Assembly (NCBI GenBank): GCA_905202605.1
Contig: CAJKSU010000037.1
Coordinates: forward strand, 1 to 17,312
Direction of reading: 5' to 3'
DNA from: an uncultured Eubacteriales bacterium
Lineage (GTDB): Bacteria > Bacillota > Clostridia > Oscillospirales > Oscillospiraceae
Length of the DNA stretch: 17,312 nucleotides
Position numbers and translations under genes: made by a program. A model generated the notes under the pieces. That model was not told the origin of the DNA and did not search any database. It saw nothing but the letters and a program-made list of their open reading frames with translations. Shown here in pieces: positions 12,763 through 17,312 of this stretch (position 1 is the stretch's first letter; every line of letters begins with the position of its first letter).

Positions 12763-13362
12763 TTATGGCGCGGATTCCGGAGCATCCAGCAGTGCCTGAA
12801 TCTCCTGCCGGGAGGCGATCAGATTCAGCGCATCCAAAAAACCGGAGGTTCCCAAATGGGAGGGAAGGCCGAAGTGCCGCTTGAGCATATCCCGCTTTCG
12901 GCTGCTGTCCGGGCCGCCCATCAGCCCCCATGCATAGAGCTCCTGACGGGTGATGCCTCCGGCGAGGGCGGGGGTATCCTCTCCCAGAATATGCGCGCCG
13001 CTGCGCCGCAGGGCGGAAAGCAGCACCTCCGGGGTCATGCCCTCCACCCCCAGAAGCCCCTCCTTTCCGGGCTTCTGCTTCCGCTTCTCCTTGCCCGGAA
13101 TCTGGGGAATATACGCCTGAAACAGCGTGTGGGGCGGGAGAAGGCTTTTCAGCCGATTCCGGATCACAAAGCCCGCACCGTCGCTGTCGGTAAAAATCAC
13201 AAGCCCGCGCTTTAAGGCTACCTGCCGCAGAAATTCAAGCTTTTCCCGATCCTTGAGCACGCCGAAGCCGCCGGTTTCAAAGATGGTGGTATCCACCAGC
13301 TGAGAAAGGGCATTCTTATCATAGCGCCCCTCCACTAAAATGGCCTCCTGAATGCGGATCAT
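12763..13362 (-). CDS. Toprim protein, ribonuclease M5-like
   Basis: A 199-residue protein with an N-terminal Toprim domain (about residues 1-105) and a C-terminal DUF4093-type extension. The Toprim acidic residues are visible: E11 in VEGRYDK and D59/D61 in FTDSDGAG. RNase M5 (RnmV) uses this domain to trim the 5S rRNA precursor, and the length and C-terminal arrangement fit the clostridial members of that family. In the segment IPGKEKRKQKPGKEG the Lys-rich loop is suited to RNA binding. The start ATG overlaps the holA stop as ATGA, so the two are translationally coupled. In Bacillus rnmV lies next to ksgA; here no ksgA is seen in the window. I call it RNase M5-like because 5S processing is not shown by sequence alone. 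Confidence 0.85.
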   Translation of the reverse strand: MIRIQEAILVEGRYDKNALSQLVDTTIFETGGFGVLKDREKLEFLRQVALKRGLVIFTDSDGAGFVIRNRLKSLLPPHTLFQAYIPQIPGKEKRKQKPGKEGLLGVEGMTPEVLLSALRRSGAHILGEDTPALAGGITRQELYAWGLMGGPDSSRKRDMLKRHFGLPSHLGTSGFLDALNLIASRQEIQALLDAPESAP

Positions 13363-14408
13363 GAAACCGCCTCCAGATGCCCCAGCCGCAGCACCATGGT
13401 TTGCAGCAGGGTTTCGGCGCTGCTAATGGAGGTTTTCATGGCGTAGTCCGTTTCGGCGCAGAGCTGCATGCCCAGCCGCAGCTGCTCCTTTTTATAGCCC
13501 TTGGCCTGCAGATAGACTTCCTTGGCGGCAAAATCGGGGATGCCATAGAGCTGCTTGAGGGAAAAGGCGTCCTTCCCGTGCTCAGAGAGCACCTTGGCGG
13601 CATACATCTGCCGCAGCTGCCGCCCGATGACTGCGGCGATCATGATCGGCTCGGTGTCCTGCCGGAGGAGATCCCGCATCCGCTCCAGTGCGCTGTCAAA
13701 GTTCCGCGCGCCGATGTCCTTGGTGATATCAAAGATCGCCGCCTCCAGCACCGGAATGACCACATCGTCAATATCGGTTTTGGTCAGCTCGTGCTGATCG
13801 GAATAGCACACCAGCTTGCTCAACTCCACAGAAAGCACGGTCATGGAGCCGCCGGTCTGGAGAATCAGATAGCGGATCAGCCGGTCACTCATGGTTTTCC
13901 CAGCGCGGGAAAGCTCCCGCGCAATCCAGGCCACCAGCGTATTTTCCGGCTGCTTGTCCATTTCCAGCACAACGCCGGCTTTGTCAATGGCTCCCCAGAG
14001 CTTTTTCAGCCGCTTATCCGGCTTCCAGGCCACCGCATCATAGAGAAACAGAACGGTGCAGTAGTCCGGGATATCCGACAGGATTGCCGCCATCTGGTTT
14101 CGGTCGGCTTCCTTCATAGAGAAAAGGTCGATGTCGGAAACCTCCACCAGTGAATGCTCCGCCATCATGGGAATGGCGTCCACTGCGGCTGCGAATTCGT
14201 CGATGTCCCAGTTCTCCGCATGGAAGGGATGAAAGTTGAATTCCTCGGTGGGGCCGGAAACAAGCTTTTTTCGCAGGGTGGAGCGGCAGCTCTGGATCAG
14301 ATAGCTTTCCTCCCCGTGGAAGATATAAAGCCGCCCCCAATTCCCGGATTTCATAATGTCCTTAAATTGCTGATACCCGTCCGGGCCCTTGCTTTTCCAG
14401 CCTGCCAT
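13359..14408 (-). CDS. holA: DNA polymerase III delta subunit
   Basis: A 349-residue clamp-loader subunit that opens the beta sliding clamp during replication. The N-terminal AAA+-like domain begins with YIFHGEESYLI, where the family has HGEE/GxE-type residues in place of a working Walker A. The TVLFLYDAVAWKPDKRLKKLW block follows at about 117-137, then a helical region typical of HolA (ILQTGGSMTVLSVELSKL) and the C-terminal collar domain. Length is normal (about 340). GGGAGG precedes the ATG by ten bases. It is the first gene of a two-gene unit with the Toprim gene and has its own promoter. The pairing of a replication gene with an RNA-processing gene seems to be co-transcription only. Confidence 0.95.
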   Translation of the reverse strand: MAGWKSKGPDGYQQFKDIMKSGNWGRLYIFHGEESYLIQSCRSTLRKKLVSGPTEEFNFHPFHAENWDIDEFAAAVDAIPMMAEHSLVEVSDIDLFSMKEADRNQMAAILSDIPDYCTVLFLYDAVAWKPDKRLKKLWGAIDKAGVVLEMDKQPENTLVAWIARELSRAGKTMSDRLIRYLILQTGGSMTVLSVELSKLVCYSDQHELTKTDIDDVVIPVLEAAIFDITKDIGARNFDSALERMRDLLRQDTEPIMIAAVIGRQLRQMYAAKVLSEHGKDAFSLKQLYGIPDFAAKEVYLQAKGYKKEQLRLGMQLCAETDYAMKTSISSAETLLQTMVLRLGHLEAVS

Positions 14409-14438
14409 GGGGAAGCCTCCCTTCCAAATGTAACACCC

Positions 14439-14467
14439 ATTGTATCACGTTCCGCAGGAAATGTCGA
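14439..14467 (-). promoter_or_regulatory. Promoter of holA
   Basis: The minus strand has TCGACA (14467-14462), a 17-base spacer ending in TGA, then TACAAT (14444-14439), an extended -10 promoter about 30 bases before the holA ATG. Confidence 0.78.
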
Positions 14468-14482
14468 GTGCGGCACGGGGCG

Positions 14483-14512
14483 AAAAAGGAGCCGGAGCAA
14501 CGCCCCGACTCC
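14483..14512 (-). terminator. Terminator of the alaS/HIT unit
   Basis: An 11-bp stem (14488-14498 with 14502-14512, two G-U pairs) with a 3-base loop is followed on the minus strand by TTTTT (14487-14483). It lies about 12 bases after the HIT gene stop. Confidence 0.9.
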
Positions 14513-14524
14513 TTACAGAGAACA

Positions 14525-14863
14525 TTAGTTAAAGCTGCCCAGCGTCTTGCCCGCCAGCACGTGGAAGTGCAGATGATGCACAGTCTGACCGGCGTCCGCA
14601 CCGCAGTTGGTGACCACACGGAAGCCCTCGGAGAAGCCCATCTCACGGCTGAGCTTGGCGATGACCTCATAGATGTGACCGACGACAGGAGCCATTTCCG
14701 GGCCGATCTCCGCAGCGGACGCAATGTGCTGCTTGGGAATCACCAGAAAATGCATGGGAGCAAGCGGCTCGATATCCTTGAAGGCGAAGCAAAGCTCGTC
14801 CTCATAGACCTTGGTGGTGGGAATTTCCCCCGCCATGATTTTGCAGAAAATGCAGTCTTCCAT
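14525..14863 (-). CDS. HIT family nucleotide hydrolase (HinT-like)
   Basis: A 112-residue histidine-triad protein. The active-site motif H97-L-H99-F-H101-V-L is complete, and the N-terminal C4-x-x-C7 pair (with a later His) suggests the zinc site found in many Hint proteins. Hint enzymes cleave nucleoside phosphoramidates and acyl- or aminoacyl-adenylates such as those leaked by aminoacyl-tRNA synthetases. This fits the position 12 bases after alaS, with the ribosome site AAGGAGG overlapping the alaS stop region. Length is normal for Hint. The link with AlaRS by-products is inference from context. Confidence 0.95.
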   Translation of the reverse strand: MEDCIFCKIMAGEIPTTKVYEDELCFAFKDIEPLAPMHFLVIPKQHIASAAEIGPEMAPVVGHIYEVIAKLSREMGFSEGFRVVTNCGADAGQTVHHLHFHVLAGKTLGSFN

Positions 14864-14875
14864 GGTTTTGCCTCC

Positions 14876-17312
14876 TTATTTCTTTACATGCTCAGATACA
14901 AAGTTATCCACTACGGCAAGGGCGTTGTCCAGCATAAGGGGATCCTTACCGCCGCCCATGGCGGAATCGGGCTTGCCACCGCCGGAACCGCCGGTGATGG
15001 CGGTAACGGTGCGGATCAGGTCGCCAGCCTTGATGCCGGCAGCCACGGCCTTCTTGCCGCAGACCGCATTAAAGGTGATCTTATCGTCGGACACGGAGGA
15101 CAGCACAGCGACCACACTCTCGTCCTTATCCCGGAGCATATCGCCGATCTTCCGCAGGGCGCCTGCGCTCATGGAGGAAAGGGTGGTGGTGATGACGTTC
15201 AGACCCTCTACCTTCTTGGCAGCGTACAGGAAACGCTCGGCATCGCTGGCCAGCAGCTTGCTCTGCATCTGATCCAGCTGCTGCCGCAGCTCCTTGCCCT
15301 CCTTGATGACCTGCTCCAGATGAGAGATCAGATCCTGAGGGGTGGTCTTCATGGCGGCTGCTGCCTTCCGGAGCTGGAAGGTGTTGGCGGCAGCCAGACG
15401 CAGCGTCTCCTTGCCCACCAGCGCCTCGATCCGGCGGACGCCGGAGGCTACGGAGCCTTCACTGATGATGGCGAAGGAGCCGACCTTTGCGGTGTTGGTG
15501 AGGTGCGTGCCGCCGCACAGCTCCTTGGAGATATCGCCCATGGAGACAACCCGGACGGTGTTGCCGTACTTTTCACCGAACAGCGCCATTGCGCCCTCCT
15601 TCTTGGCCTCGTCAATGCCCATGACCTTGGTGGTGATGGGAAGACCGGCCAGAATGGCGTCGTTGACATACTCGGTAATGGACTTGATCTCGTCCTCGGT
15701 GATGGCGGAGAAGTGGGTAAAGTCAAAGCGGAGATGATCGGGGGCGTTGAGAGAACCGGCCTGATGCACATGGTCGCCCAGCACATGCTGGAGCGCAGCC
15801 TGAAGCAGGTGGGTAGCGGAGTGGGCACGGGAAATGGCGTTCCGGCGCTCCTGATTGACGGCGGTGGAAACGGTCTGCTCTACCTCCAAGGTGCCGTGAT
15901 CCATCACGCCGTAGTGGAGGTACTTACCGGCCTTGTCCTTCTGGACATTGGTAACGGTAAAGACGTTTTCTCCCAGAGTCATGGTACCCTCGTCCGGGGA
16001 CTGACCACCCATTTCCGCATAGAAGGGGGTCTGGTCCAGCACGATGATGCCCTCTTCGCCCTGACGGATGGAGGAGCAGGGCTCACCGTCCGTTACAATG
16101 GCGAGAATTTTGCCCTCGCCGGTGAGGTTTTCATCATAGCCGGTGAATACGGTGGGATTGTTATCGTCCAGGCCCAGATCAATACCGGCCCAGGCCAGAT
16201 CGCCCAGCGCCTCACGTGCCTTTCGGGCGCGGATACGCTGCTCCTCCATCAGGTTCTGGAAGGCCTCCTGATCCACGGTCATGCCCTCGTCCTGAGCCAT
16301 TTCGATGGTCAGGTCAATGGGGAAGCCGTAGGTATCATAGAGCTTAAAGGCGTCAGCGCCGGAGAACACCGTCTCGCCCTTGGCCTTATGCTCCTCGATC
16401 ATGCCGTTGTAGATGCGCAGGCCAGCGTCGATGGTCTTGTCGAAGTTCTCCTCCTCCACGCGGATGACCTTGGTGATATATGCCTGACGCTCCCGCAGTT
16501 CGGGGTAATGCCCCTCGTTCTCATGAACCACAGTGTCGCAGACCTTATACAGGAACGGCTCGTTGATGCCCAGAAGCTTACCGTGACGGGCGGCCCGGCG
16601 GAGCAGACGGCGCAGCACATAGCCGCGGCCCTCGTTGGAGGGCAGAACACCATCGCAGATCATAAACGTAGCGGAGCGGATGTGGTCGGTGATGACACGC
16701 AGAGACACGTCCATGCTGTGGCTCTGACCATAGGTGGCGCCGGTGATCTCGGTGACCTTATTGGTGATGTTCATGACGGTATCCACATCAAACAGGCTGT
16801 CCACGTCCTGACAGACAACTGCCAGACGCTCCAGACCCATGCCGGTGTCGATGTTCTTCTGTACCAGCTCGGTATAGTGACCCTGACCATCGTTGTTGAA
16901 CTGGGAGAATACCACATTCCAGACTTCCATATACCGGTCACAGTCGCAGCCGACGGTGCAGCCGGGCTGGCCGCAGCCGTATTTTTCGCCCCGGTCATAG
17001 TAGATCTCGGAGCAGGGGCCGCAGGGGCCGGAGCCATGCTCCCAGAAGTTATCCTCCTTTCCGAATTTGAAGATATGGTCGGCAGGAACGCCGATTTCCT
17101 CATTCCAGATGCGGAAGGCTTCATCATCAGCGGGGGTGGTTTCATTGCCCGCAAACACAGAGGGGTACAGGCGGTTGGGATCCAGCCCCACCCATTCGGG
17201 GGAGGTCAGGAACTCCCAGGCCCAGTGAATGGCCTCGTTCTTGAAGTAATCACCGAAGGAGAAGTTGCCCAGCATCTCAAAGTAGGTGCCGTGACGGTCG
17301 TCATGGCCAACG
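14876..17312 (-). CDS. alaS: Alanyl-tRNA synthetase (5' end beyond window)
   Basis: The frame stays open to the window edge: 812 residues are seen and roughly 65 N-terminal residues are missing. It charges tRNA-Ala. The catalytic domain begins at the edge (VGHDDRHGTYFEMLGNFSFG, near class II motif 2) and includes EVWNVVFSQFN and TGMGLERL. The editing domain that removes mischarged Ser and Gly has its zinc-site motifs intact: HSATH (around 15815-15829) and CGGTH (around 15509-15523). The C-terminal C-Ala domain ends with the glycine-rich DHHA1 motif GGSGGGKPDSAMGGG. No frameshift or loss of key residues is visible. It is followed by the HIT gene in the same unit. Confidence 0.98.
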   Translation of the reverse strand, partial: VGHDDRHGTYFEMLGNFSFGDYFKNEAIHWAWEFLTSPEWVGLDPNRLYPSVFAGNETTPADDEAFRIWNEEIGVPADHIFKFGKEDNFWEHGSGPCGPCSEIYYDRGEKYGCGQPGCTVGCDCDRYMEVWNVVFSQFNNDGQGHYTELVQKNIDTGMGLERLAVVCQDVDSLFDVDTVMNITNKVTEITGATYGQSHSMDVSLRVITDHIRSATFMICDGVLPSNEGRGYVLRRLLRRAARHGKLLGINEPFLYKVCDTVVHENEGHYPELRERQAYITKVIRVEEENFDKTIDAGLRIYNGMIEEHKAKGETVFSGADAFKLYDTYGFPIDLTIEMAQDEGMTVDQEAFQNLMEEQRIRARKAREALGDLAWAGIDLGLDDNNPTVFTGYDENLTGEGKILAIVTDGEPCSSIRQGEEGIIVLDQTPFYAEMGGQSPDEGTMTLGENVFTVTNVQKDKAGKYLHYGVMDHGTLEVEQTVSTAVNQERRNAISRAHSATHLLQAALQHVLGDHVHQAGSLNAPDHLRFDFTHFSAITEDEIKSITEYVNDAILAGLPITTKVMGIDEAKKEGAMALFGEKYGNTVRVVSMGDISKELCGGTHLTNTAKVGSFAIISEGSVASGVRRIEALVGKETLRLAAANTFQLRKAAAAMKTTPQDLISHLEQVIKEGKELRQQLDQMQSKLLASDAERFLYAAKKVEGLNVITTTLSSMSAGALRKIGDMLRDKDESVVAVLSSVSDDKITFNAVCGKKAVAAGIKAGDLIRTVTAITGGSGGGKPDSAMGGGKDPLMLDNALAVVDNFVSEHVKK

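Noticed and set aside
1..17312. CRISPR array, tRNA, rRNA, prophage or toxin-antitoxin genes
   Set aside because: I looked for regularly spaced repeats, tRNA cloverleaf motifs, integrase or phage genes and paired small genes and saw none.

Overview
The window looks like ordinary chromosome from a moderately GC-rich (roughly 55-60 %) low-oxygen Firmicute of the class Clostridia, most likely an Oscillospiraceae/Ruminococcaceae-type gut bacterium. This rests on AGGAGG-type ribosome sites before most genes, clean TTGACA-17-TATAAT promoters, intrinsic terminators after most units, and the gene families present (DUF362 ferredoxin, DegV, split [4Fe-4S] fumarase subunit, clostridial RNase M5-like protein, PurO plus standalone AICAR transformylase). 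The genus cannot be fixed from sequence reading alone.

Layout from left to right. 1-361: end of a small unknown + strand gene and two hairpins. 362-1492 (-): DUF362 iron-sulfur protein, divergent from an HD-domain phosphohydrolase (1717-2304, +); each has its own promoter, and the HD promoter carries a perfect inverted repeat in its spacer. 2308-2345: two-way terminator. 2357-5265 (-): four-gene unit in transcription order DivIVA-like coiled-coil protein, fumarase beta subunit, DegV protein, YihY/BrkB membrane protein. 5508-6053 (+): Nudix ADP-ribose pyrophosphatase. 6156-7412 (-): diaminopimelate decarboxylase of a divergent type. 7425-7788: lysA promoter, asnS terminator and a MITE-like element sitting exactly at the asnS stop codon. 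7789-9183 (-): asparaginyl-tRNA synthetase. 9254-12464 (-): purine unit purO, AICAR transformylase, purD, preceded by a ZTP riboswitch with an overlapping terminator. 12763-14408 (-): holA and an RNase M5-like Toprim gene. 14525-17312 (-): alaS (5' end outside the window) and a HIT protein.

The most coherent system is the purine unit. The leader RNA senses ZMP/ZTP, the substrate of the AICAR transformylase encoded downstream. The last two steps to IMP are done by two separate proteins, an archaeal-type PurO cyclohydrolase and a standalone transformylase whose sequence resembles the animal ATIC domain, instead of a fused bacterial PurH. The pseudoknot of the riboswitch shows a compensatory base change, and one of its strands is also used by the terminator stem, so the switching mechanism can be read directly from the sequence.

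No tRNA, rRNA, CRISPR array, transposase, prophage or toxin-antitoxin gene was seen. I found no wholly new multi-gene system. The points most worth following are the MITE in the asnS stop codon, the ZTP-controlled PurO/AICARFT pair, the fumarase beta gene coupled to a DivIVA-like gene without an alpha subunit, and the likely operator in the HD-gene promoter.
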